Shown here: one piece after another, positions 57,724-64,000 of the stretch
How the letters are laid out: each line of letters begins with the position of its first letter
Position numbering within the stretch: the first letter of the stretch is position 1
DNA from: Pannonibacter tanglangensis
GTDB lineage: Bacteria > Pseudomonadota > Alphaproteobacteria > Rhizobiales > Stappiaceae
Assembly: GCF_009915685.1 (NCBI RefSeq)
Contig: NZ_JAABLP010000005.1
Strand: one strand, 5' to 3'
Length of the DNA stretch: 64,000 nt
The notes under the pieces: model-generated
What the model was told of the DNA's origin: nothing
The model's input: only the letters and a program-made list of their open reading frames with translations
The model's database searches: none
Program-made: the position numbers and the translations under genes

Positions 57724-58391
57724 CACCGGGAACCTTCCTCGACAGATCGGGCCGCCAGGTTGGAGAGGATCAACATGCGGCTCTCTGGATCAATGAGACT
57801 GACCTTTTCTACCAGATCGAAGCCCCAGGCGTGAGACGCTTCGTTAACCTCCCGCTGAAAATCGCGGCCTTTGTGGAAAACGGCAACAGCGCCCTCCTCC
57901 ATGAACCGCCTGCAATAGTGCAGCAGCGCATCCAGCGAGGCGAGCGCCCGGGCCGAGACGGCATCGACCGGACCATGGGTCCATTGTTCCGCCGCCGACT
58001 CGATCCGTACAGGAAGCACCGTGCCGCTGGACCCGGTCTCGCGCAGGGCTGTGCGCAGGAAGGCCGCTTTCCGCTGGTTGCTTTCAACGAAATAGACATG
58101 GGCACCTGGCGTATCGGCGAGGAGGATTGCTGTCACGATCCCCGGGAACCCTGCCCCGCTGCCAAGATCAACCCACCGTTTCGCCTCCGGCCGGACCAGA
58201 TGCGGCTGCAGGCTGTCGGCCACATGCCGCCGCCAGATTTCCGGGATGGTCGCCGGCGAGATCAGGTTCTGGGCCGGCTGCCAGCGCAAGACCAGATCCA
58301 CGTAAGTTTTCAACCGCTCCTCAGTTTCACGTGAAACAGAGGCGAAATCCTTGAGGATATGCGGTCCGTCCTTGGGGGTTTTCCCAACCAT
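57723..58391 (-). CDS. rsmG: 16S rRNA (guanine527-N7)-methyltransferase
   Basis: A 222-residue SAM methyltransferase (GidB). SAM site VDLGSGAGFPGIVTAI, then FVESNQRKAAFL and VSARALASLDALL. The N-terminal segment SVSRETEERL is encoded by DNA containing a near-perfect parS site (58323-58338). Starts are ATG 58391 or GTG 58397; GAGGGA just upstream fits either. Confidence 0.95.
   Translation of the reverse strand: MVGKTPKDGPHILKDFASVSRETEERLKTYVDLVLRWQPAQNLISPATIPEIWRRHVADSLQPHLVRPEAKRWVDLGSGAGFPGIVTAILLADTPGAHVYFVESNQRKAAFLRTALRETGSSGTVLPVRIESAAEQWTHGPVDAVSARALASLDALLHYCRRFMEEGAVAVFHKGRDFQREVNEASHAWGFDLVEKVSLIDPESRMLILSNLAARSVEEGSR
58323..58338. promoter_or_regulatory. parS: parS site 1, inside rsmG
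   Basis: AGTTTCACGTGAAACA, 15 of 16 bases identical to the consensus TGTTTCACGTGAAACA. Within the rsmG 5' coding end, 1.5 kb from parB. The only site of the seven here without an embedded GANTC. Confidence 0.92.
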
Positions 58392-58404
58392 ATTCACAAG
58401 TCCC

Positions 58405-60279
58405 TCACGCCGCGCCGCGCCGGTCGAGCCGCTTCACCTGCGACAGGAGCAAGGTCAGCGCCGCCGGCGTCATGCCGTCCATGCGGGACGCCTGGCCAAT
58501 CGTTTCGGGCCGGACAGTTTCCAGCTTTTGCCGCACCTCGTTCGACAGGCCCGACAGCGCGGCAAAATCGAAGTCTTCAGGAATGGCCAGAGCCTCATCG
58601 CGGCGCAGGGCGGCGATGTCGGCGGCCTGGCGATCAAGATAGACCGCATAGAGCGCATCGGTGGCCACCTGCTCGGCGATGGGGGCCGCGATGCCGGCAA
58701 GCTCCGGCCAGATCGGATAGAGACGGTCGAGCGTCATGTCGGGATAGGACAGGAGATCGAAGGCGCTGCGACGGATGCCGTCCTGGTTGACGGGCAGCCC
58801 CTGACGCGCCGCCTGGGCCGGCGTGATGCTGAGCCCCTGCATGAGATCCCGCGCCGCCTCGAGCGCCGCGACCTTCGTTTCAAAGGCGGCGCGACGCACG
58901 GGACCGACACAGCCAAGCGCCAGACCGGCAGGCGTCAGGCGCTGGTCGGCATTGTCGGCACGCAGCGACAGACGATACTCCGCCCGCGAGGTAAACATGC
59001 GATAGGGCTCGGTGATGCCCCGCGTGACCAGATCGTCGATCATCACGCCGATGTAGCCCTGACCACGATCGACAACGAAGTCGTGCGCGCCTCCCCCGGC
59101 GCGGAGCGCGGCGTTCAGGCCGGCCACCAGCCCCTGCGCACCGGCCTCCTCATAGCCGGTCGTGCCGTTGATCTGCCCCGCAAGGAACAGGCCCTTGCAT
59201 CGCCGCGCCTCCAGAGTGGTCGTCAGCTCGCGCGGATCAACATGGTCATACTCGATGGCGTAGCCGACCTGCAGCACCGATACGGCCTCAAGCCCGGGGA
59301 TCGTCCGCAGAAACGCAAGTTGCGCATCCTCCGGCAGCGAGGTCGAGATGCCGTTGGGATAGACCGTGTGATCGTCGAGACCCTCCGGCTCGAGAAAGAT
59401 CTGGTGGCCTTCGCGGTCGCCGAAGCGGACGATCTTGTCCTCGATCGACGGGCAATAGCGCGGACCGCGGCCCTTGATCTCGCCCGAATACATCGCGGAG
59501 CGCGACAGGTTCTCGCGGATGATCCGGTGCGTCTCGTCGGTCGTGCGGGTGATGTGGCAGGAAATCTGCGGCGTGGTGATCGCGGTGGTCAGCGTCGAGA
59601 AGGGCACGGGTTCCTCGTCGCCCGGCTGCTCCTCCAGCCGCGCCCAGTCGATGGTCCGGCCATCCAGCCGGGCCGGCGTGCCTGTCTTCAGCCGCCCCAG
59701 CGCGAAGCCGATCTCCTCAAGCGAAGCGGACAGACCAAGCGCCGGCCCCTCCCCCACGCGGCCAGCCGGGATCTTGCGATCACCGATGTGGATCAACCCG
59801 CGCAGGAAGGTGCCCGTGGTCAGCACGACGGCAGCGCAGGCAATCTCGCGTCCATCCGCGAGCCGGAGACCTGAGACGGCACCATCCCGATGCAGCAGGC
59901 GGTCCGCCTCACCCTCGACAACCTCGAGGTTGGCGGTGGACCGGATCTCGGCCTGCATCGCCTCCCGGTAGAGCTTCCGGTCCGCCTGGGCGCGCGGCCC
60001 CCGCACGGCCGGACCCTTGCGCCGGTTGAGCAGCCGGAACTGGATGCCAGCCCGGTCGGCGACGCGACCCATCAATCCGTCAAGAGCGTCGATCTCGCGC
60101 ACGAGATGACCCTTGCCGAGCCCACCGATGGCCGGATTGCAGGACATGACCCCGATGGTCTCGAAGCGATGGGTGACCAGCGCCGTCCGGGCACCAAGCC
60201 GCGCCGAGGCGGCCGCCGCCTCGCAGCCGGCATGACCGCCACCAATCACGACAACATCAAATCGCAACGCCTCAGCCAT
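58405..60279 (-). CDS. mnmG: tRNA uridine 5-carboxymethylaminomethyl modification enzyme MnmG
   Basis: A 624-residue FAD enzyme (GidA) that with MnmE modifies U34 of several tRNAs. FAD motif VVIGGGHAGCEAA at the N-terminus, MSCNPAIGGLGKGHLVREIDAL, TGTFLRGLIHIG, and the catalytic-Cys region KGRGPRYCPSIEDK. ATG 60279 gives the family start. Partner mnmE lies upstream across a spacer with five parS sites. Confidence 0.98.
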   Translation of the reverse strand: MAEALRFDVVVIGGGHAGCEAAAASARLGARTALVTHRFETIGVMSCNPAIGGLGKGHLVREIDALDGLMGRVADRAGIQFRLLNRRKGPAVRGPRAQADRKLYREAMQAEIRSTANLEVVEGEADRLLHRDGAVSGLRLADGREIACAAVVLTTGTFLRGLIHIGDRKIPAGRVGEGPALGLSASLEEIGFALGRLKTGTPARLDGRTIDWARLEEQPGDEEPVPFSTLTTAITTPQISCHITRTTDETHRIIRENLSRSAMYSGEIKGRGPRYCPSIEDKIVRFGDREGHQIFLEPEGLDDHTVYPNGISTSLPEDAQLAFLRTIPGLEAVSVLQVGYAIEYDHVDPRELTTTLEARRCKGLFLAGQINGTTGYEEAGAQGLVAGLNAALRAGGGAHDFVVDRGQGYIGVMIDDLVTRGITEPYRMFTSRAEYRLSLRADNADQRLTPAGLALGCVGPVRRAAFETKVAALEAARDLMQGLSITPAQAARQGLPVNQDGIRRSAFDLLSYPDMTLDRLYPIWPELAGIAAPIAEQVATDALYAVYLDRQAADIAALRRDEALAIPEDFDFAALSGLSNEVRQKLETVRPETIGQASRMDGMTPAALTLLLSQVKRLDRRGAA

Positions 60280-60434
60280 CGGCACCGCACCCGCTTGCGC
60301 CTCCACCCCTGGCGAAGGCCTCATCTGACATGGACAGGAATTGAAGGGGCCGGATGCAGCACGCTCCGGGACTCAAGTCCCGCCGGCCCTGTTCGATGCT
60401 TCTTATAGGGAATGACACCCCCGTCGGTCAAAAC

Positions 60435-60450
60435 GATTTCACGTGAATCA
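60435..60450. promoter_or_regulatory. parS: parS site 2 (degenerate)
   Basis: GATTTCACGTGAATCA, 13 of 16 to consensus. Contains GAATC (GANTC) in the right half. Confidence 0.7.
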
Positions 60451-60479
60451 CCCCCAACTGGGCGGAAGCCTGATGGACC

Positions 60480-60495
60480 GGATTCACGTGAAACA
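60480..60495. promoter_or_regulatory. parS: parS site 3
   Basis: GGATTCACGTGAAACA, 14 of 16 to consensus. Contains GATTC in the left half. Confidence 0.82.
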
Positions 60496-60568
60496 GCACC
60501 CGGGCCAACACCCCCTCTCCTCTGGTCGAGGCGGGACGCAGACCTGAAACCGGCAGGCACGCCCCCCC

Positions 60569-60584
60569 GGATTCACGTGAAACA
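60569..60584. promoter_or_regulatory. parS: parS site 4
   Basis: GGATTCACGTGAAACA, identical to site 3; 14 of 16. Contains GATTC in the left half. Confidence 0.82.
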
Positions 60585-60604
60585 TGCGAAACCGAAACGA
60601 GCCC

Positions 60605-60620
60605 TGATTCACGTGAAACA
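60605..60620. promoter_or_regulatory. parS: parS site 5
   Basis: TGATTCACGTGAAACA, 15 of 16 to consensus; the single change makes GATTC. Confidence 0.88.
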
Positions 60621-60642
60621 AGGCTCGGTTCGGACACGGTCC

Positions 60643-60658
60643 GGATTCACGTGAAACA
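60643..60658. promoter_or_regulatory. parS: parS site 6, abutting the mnmE stop codon
   Basis: GGATTCACGTGAAACA, identical to sites 3 and 4; ends one base before the mnmE stop at 60659. Confidence 0.82.
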
Positions 60659-62014
60659 TCACTTGCCGATGCAGAACTCACGGAAGATGACATCCAGCAG
60701 GTCCTCCACGTCGATCCGCCCGGTGATCCGCCCGAGGCTGTCGCCGGCACTCCGCAGCTCCTCGGCGCGCAGCTCTGCCGGCAGATGCGACAGCTGCAGC
60801 GCCCGGTCGAGGCCGGCCAGGCAGGACTGGAGATGATGGCGGTGCCGCTCCCGGGTCGCCACAAGGGTTTCGCCCCGACCAAACGTGTCGCCCGCAAAAC
60901 GGGCAAGCGCCTCCAGAAGCGCCGCAAGCCCCATGCCTGTTGCCACCGAGACAGGGAAATCCTGTGCTGTTTCGGATGAGTCTTGTTTCGGATGAGTCTC
61001 AAGATCAGTCTTTGTCCGAACCAACCAGACCGGAACCGACTCGATCCGGACCACCTCCGGCAGACCGCTGGCCGGGTCCTCCGGCGCCACCCCGCCCGGC
61101 TCTTGCAGCCAGAGCACGAGATCCGCCCGTCGGCCGCGTTCTGTCGCGCGCCGAATGCCTTCCTGCTCCACCCGTCCCGCACCGGTGCGGAGCCCGGCGG
61201 TGTCCGCCAGTGTCACCGGGTACCCACCGAGGTCGAGATGGACCTCGAGCACGTCACGCGTGGTGCCCGCCTCCTCGGTGACGATGGCAACGTCACGCCC
61301 GGCGATGGCATTCAGCAGGCTCGACTTGCCCGCATTGGGCGCCCCCATCAGCACGACCTGCAGCCCGTCCCGCAGACGTTCCCCGCGCGGACCGGCGGCA
61401 ACATGGTCTGCCACCTCGTCCCGCAGACGGGCGGCCTCGATCCAGACCTCATCGGCAACGCTTCCGGGCACATCGTCCTCGTCGGCGAAATCGAAGTCCG
61501 CCTCGATCATCGCCCGCATGTGCACAAGCCGCTTGCGCCAGCCCTCATAGAGCCGGCCGAGGGCTCCCTCCATCTGCCGCACCGCCTGCCGCCTCTGCGC
61601 CTCGGTCTCGGCGGCGATGAGATCGGCCAGACCCTCCACCTCGGTCAGGTCCATGCGGCCACGATCAAAGGCGCGGCGGGTGAACTCGCCAGCCTCGGCC
61701 GGACGCAACCCCGGCAACGCTGCCAGAGCCCCGAGGACGGCAGAGACCACCGCGCGGCCCCCGTGGCACTGCAGCTCCACCACATCCTCGCCGGTGAAGC
61801 TCTGCGGAGCCGGAAAGCACAGCACCAGCGCCTGGTCGAGCACATCCCCCGTCGCCGGATGCCGCAGACGGCAGAGCGTCGCCTTGCGTGGAGGAAGGCT
61901 GCGTCCGGTCAGCTGCCCGGCTGCCGCGAGCGCCGCCGGGCCGCTGAGGCGAATGACGGCAACGCCGGACGGAAGGGACCCACTCGAGAGGGCATAGATG
62001 GTGTCGGTCATCAT
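60659..62014 (-). CDS. mnmE: tRNA modification GTPase MnmE
   Basis: A 451-residue GTPase (TrmE), partner of MnmG. N-terminal formyl-THF domain (TIYALSSGSLPSGVAVIRLSG), inserted G domain with GAPNAGKSSLLN, DTAGLR and RTKTD, and the invariant C-terminal CIGK. Starts are ATG 62014 or 62011. Downstream of a 404-base spacer. Confidence 0.97.
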   Translation of the reverse strand: MMTDTIYALSSGSLPSGVAVIRLSGPAALAAAGQLTGRSLPPRKATLCRLRHPATGDVLDQALVLCFPAPQSFTGEDVVELQCHGGRAVVSAVLGALAALPGLRPAEAGEFTRRAFDRGRMDLTEVEGLADLIAAETEAQRRQAVRQMEGALGRLYEGWRKRLVHMRAMIEADFDFADEDDVPGSVADEVWIEAARLRDEVADHVAAGPRGERLRDGLQVVLMGAPNAGKSSLLNAIAGRDVAIVTEEAGTTRDVLEVHLDLGGYPVTLADTAGLRTGAGRVEQEGIRRATERGRRADLVLWLQEPGGVAPEDPASGLPEVVRIESVPVWLVRTKTDLETHPKQDSSETAQDFPVSVATGMGLAALLEALARFAGDTFGRGETLVATRERHRHHLQSCLAGLDRALQLSHLPAELRAEELRSAGDSLGRITGRIDVEDLLDVIFREFCIGK

Positions 62015-62418
62015 GACGGTGGTCCGGGCCTGAAAACGGGACAGCTCCCCGACGCCCATACAGCCTTCCGCTGCCGGTGCCTAGACCCGGACTGTCAGGA
62101 CAGGACAGCGCGGCCAAGGTCGGCAGCACAGGGTCGGCCGCACAGGGACAGGGGCGCGGGATGACCCCGACAGGGAAGCGGGCACTGGCAAGGCAGGTCG
62201 GGGAGCGATCCACGCGAGAGGATTGATGCGGAGCCGATTCGATCTCCTGGCCTGACCGGGCGTCGGCCACCTCCTGCCCCGGCCGCGGGTCAGGCGCGCC
62301 CTGCCGCAAGGGGTACCGGTGCGGATCCGATTCGATCCGGCGGCGGGCGGTCCGTCGCCGACGGACTGTTTCACGGCCTGTTTCACGTGAATCGGGCCGG
62401 AGCCGGGCCCACCTGTGC
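62015..62418. other. 404-base spacer between the GNAT gene and mnmE
   Basis: No supported gene. It holds a parS-like site at 62379-62394 and two near-identical 18-mers, TGCGGAGCCGATTCGATC at 62227-62244 and TGCGGATCCGATTCGATC at 62320-62337, each with a GATTC (GANTC). Probably also the mnmE promoter, which I could not pinpoint. Confidence 0.7.
62379..62394. promoter_or_regulatory. parS: parS site 7 (degenerate)
   Basis: TGTTTCACGTGAATCG, 14 of 16 to consensus, with GAATC in the right half. A partial extra half-site CTGTTTCACGG lies just to its left. Confidence 0.75.
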
Positions 62419-62973
62419 TCAGGAGCCTGCGACCGCTCTCGGCAGGCGATAGAGCACATGCGGCGCGAGCGGATGATCTGCGGGCAAAACCGGGTGCAGG
62501 AAATCATCGGCTTCTGACCGGGCCATGCCGAGCCGCTCCATCACGCGTCGGGAGGCACGATTGCCGGCAGCCGTGAAGGCGACAATCTCGTCGAGATCAA
62601 GCGTTTCAAAACCGAATCGCATCCAGGCCCGGGCTGCCTCGGTGGCATAGCCCTGCCCCCAGGCATCGCGGACAAGCCGCCAGGCGAACTCGACGCAAGG
62701 ATCGAAGGGCAGCCGCACGGGGTAGGCGGGACGATTGAGGCCGACAAAGCCGACAAATCGCCCGTCCGCCTTTCGGATCACGGGAAACACGCCAAAGCCG
62801 TCCGTTGCGAGCTTGCTGCGCATCCGCGCCATCATGGCCGCCGTTTCCGCCGGGCTCATCACGGCCGGAAAGTGGCGCATGACCTCCGGATCGGCATTCA
62901 TGGCTGCAAAGGCGTCAAGATCCGCATCCTCCCAGGGACGCAGCAGCAGGCGATCTGTTTCCAGGCTGAACAT
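62419..62973 (-). CDS. GNAT-family N-acetyltransferase (RimJ/RimL-like)
   Basis: A 184-residue acetyltransferase: ETDRLLLRPWEDADLDAFAAMNADPEVMRHFP at the start, acetyl-CoA loop RDAWGQGYATEAARA (about 106-120), and AAGNRASRRVMERLGM. RimJ/RimL-type enzymes acetylate N-termini or small molecules; the substrate is unknown. ATG 62973 gives the conserved start. Lies between rho and mnmE, where many relatives have no gene or a different one. Confidence 0.9.
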   Translation of the reverse strand: MFSLETDRLLLRPWEDADLDAFAAMNADPEVMRHFPAVMSPAETAAMMARMRSKLATDGFGVFPVIRKADGRFVGFVGLNRPAYPVRLPFDPCVEFAWRLVRDAWGQGYATEAARAWMRFGFETLDLDEIVAFTAAGNRASRRVMERLGMARSEADDFLHPVLPADHPLAPHVLYRLPRAVAGS

Positions 62974-63023
62974 GGGAGGCGGTCGATCCGGAGCCGATTC
63001 AGATGCGCAAGCCTTAGCAGACA

Positions 63024-63057
63024 GCAAAAGGCGCCGGAAGGTCTCCCCGCCGGCGCC
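63024..63057 (-). terminator. Probable terminator of rho
   Basis: On the minus strand, stem GGCGCCGG/CCGGCGCC with a twelve-base loop, followed by TTTTGCTG. About 36 bases past the rho stop. The T-run is short. A perfect GATCCGA-A-TCGGATC palindrome (63080-63094) overlaps the rho stop codon. Confidence 0.6.
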
Positions 63058-63092
63058 CGTCTGGTCAGAGCCTGAACCGGATCCGAATCGGA

Positions 63093-64000
63093 TCAGGTGT
63101 TCATGCTGTCGAAGAAGTCGTCGTTCGACTTGGTCTGCTTGAGCTTGTCGAGCAGGAACTCGATCGCGTCGACCGTGCCCATCGGGTTGAGGATGCGGCG
63201 CAGGACGAAGGTCTTCTTGAGACGTTCCTGCGGCACGAGCAGCTCTTCCTTGCGGGTGCCTGAGCGCTGGATGTCGATCGCCGGGTAGACGCGCTTGTCG
63301 GAGATCTTGCGGTCGAGGATGATTTCGGAGTTACCCGTCCCCTTGAACTCTTCAAAGATCACTTCATCCATGCGGCTGCCGGTGTCGATCAGCGCGGTCG
63401 CGATGATGGTCAGGGACCCGCCTTCCTCGATGTTGCGTGCGGCACCGAAGAAGCGCTTCGGGCGCTGCAGCGCGTTGGCATCCACACCACCGGTCAGCAC
63501 CTTGCCCGAGGACGGAACAACGGTGTTGTAGGCGCGGCCGAGGCGGGTGATGGAATCGAGCAGGATGACCACGTCGCGGCCATGCTCGACAAGGCGCTTG
63601 GCCTTTTCGATGACCATCTCGGCCACCTGCACGTGCCGGGCCGCCGGCTCGTCGAAGGTGGAGGAAACGACCTCGCCCTTCACCGTCCGCTGCATGTCCG
63701 TCACTTCTTCCGGACGTTCGTCGATGAGCAGGACGATCAGGTAGCACTCGGGGTGGTTGGTCGTGATCGACTTGGCGATGTTCTGCAGGAACACCGTCTT
63801 GCCGGTGCGCGGCGGCGCGGTGATGAGCGCACGCTGGCCCTTGCCGAGCGGGGCGACCAGATCGATGATCCGGGAGGACAGGTCCTTGGAGGTCGGATCG
63901 CCGATTTCCATCTTGAACCGCTCGTCCGGATAGAGCGGGGTGAGGTTGTCGAAATGGACCTTGTGACGGGTCTTTTCCGGGTCCTCGAAATTGATCGTGT
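63093..64000 (-). CDS. rho: Transcription termination factor Rho (5' end outside window)
   Basis: 301 C-terminal residues are visible of a protein usually near 420; the N-terminal RNA-binding domain is outside. Visible parts: RHKVHFDNLTPLYPDERFKMEIGDP, Walker A RALITAPPRTGKT, Walker B-like VVILLDSITRLGRAYN, Q-loop LTGGVDANALQRPKRFFGAARNIEEGGSLT and the R-loop region. RNA-dependent helicase terminating transcription. Rho next to mnmE/mnmG/parAB marks the origin-proximal region of Rhizobiales. Confidence 0.97.
   Translation of the reverse strand, partial: TINFEDPEKTRHKVHFDNLTPLYPDERFKMEIGDPTSKDLSSRIIDLVAPLGKGQRALITAPPRTGKTVFLQNIAKSITTNHPECYLIVLLIDERPEEVTDMQRTVKGEVVSSTFDEPAARHVQVAEMVIEKAKRLVEHGRDVVILLDSITRLGRAYNTVVPSSGKVLTGGVDANALQRPKRFFGAARNIEEGGSLTIIATALIDTGSRMDEVIFEEFKGTGNSEIILDRKISDKRVYPAIDIQRSGTRKEELLVPQERLKKTFVLRRILNPMGTVDAIEFLLDKLKQTKSNDDFFDSMNT

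Larger units (their letters stand above)
60280..60658. other. mnmE-mnmG spacer with a parS array
   Basis: 379 bases with no supported gene. Its right-hand part (60435-60658) contains five parS-like sites spaced 45, 89, 36 and 38 bases centre to centre. Must also contain the mnmG promoter or leader, as the spacing to mnmE is too long for tight coupling. Confidence 0.85.

Noticed and set aside
62015..64000. Replication origin in the right end
   Set aside because: No DnaA-box cluster or AT-rich unwinding element was seen; by analogy to related genomes oriC should lie a few kb beyond rho, outside the window.

Overview
The window is a GC-rich chromosomal segment from an alphaproteobacterium, most likely of the order Hyphomicrobiales (a Stappia/Pannonibacter/Roseibium-like lineage is my best guess; no 16S gene is present to test this). 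The evidence is the set of gene neighbourhoods (ftsEX-ydcF-plsC; tlpA next to argH-lptM-lysA; ffh-chorismate mutase-rpsP-rimM-trmD-rplS; leuS-lptE-holA facing parB-parA-rsmG-mnmG-mnmE and rho), a rhizobial-type urease operon with extra interspersed genes, CtrA-type TTAA-N7-TTAA boxes, and a parS centromere cluster. Almost everything is core chromosome. I see no insertion sequence, prophage, CRISPR array, rRNA or convincing tRNA gene.

Layout. 1-9 kb: response regulator, cNMP-fold protein, DUF2125 protein, ChaC-like cyclotransferase, then the leftward ftsE-ftsX-ydcF-plsC group and a rightward MJ0042 zinc-ribbon protein-hpt-CpdR-like group; a CtrA box sits in the divergent promoter between them. 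9-16.8 kb: a large DUF4175/TIGR02302 membrane protein, lysA-lptM-argH with divergent tlpA, then three tiny proteins that share a C-terminal tail. 16.8-29 kb: acyl-CoA ligase, 3-hydroxyacyl-CoA dehydrogenase, etfBA, rhomboid protease, PduO-type adenosyltransferase, a twin-helix protein, SDR, UbiH-type hydroxylase, tesB, a His-rich CobW GTPase and a D,D-carboxypeptidase. 29.3-36.1 kb: urease operon ureD-A-x-B-lprI-like-C-GST-E-F-G, mostly with overlapping or very closely spaced genes. 36-46 kb: trkH, VOC protein, the ffh/ribosomal-protein operon with an antisense VanZ-like gene inside it, and leuC. 46-51 kb: HNH nuclease, TadG/vWA protein, acs, DUF1761 protein, YggS. 51-64 kb: leuS-lptE-holA, then parB-parA-rsmG-mnmG-mnmE, a GNAT gene and rho, all leftward.

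The right end is origin-proximal. It carries seven parS-like 16-mers, five of them packed in the mnmG-mnmE spacer. Six of the seven differ from the parS consensus at the same symmetry-related position, and this change creates a GANTC site, the CcrM methylation target. This, the CtrA boxes and the CpdR-like regulator point to integration with the alphaproteobacterial cell-cycle circuit. The other candidate for something undescribed is the run of three small proteins at 15.8-16.8 kb, one of which resembles the YjfB motility family and has a perfect CtrA box just upstream.
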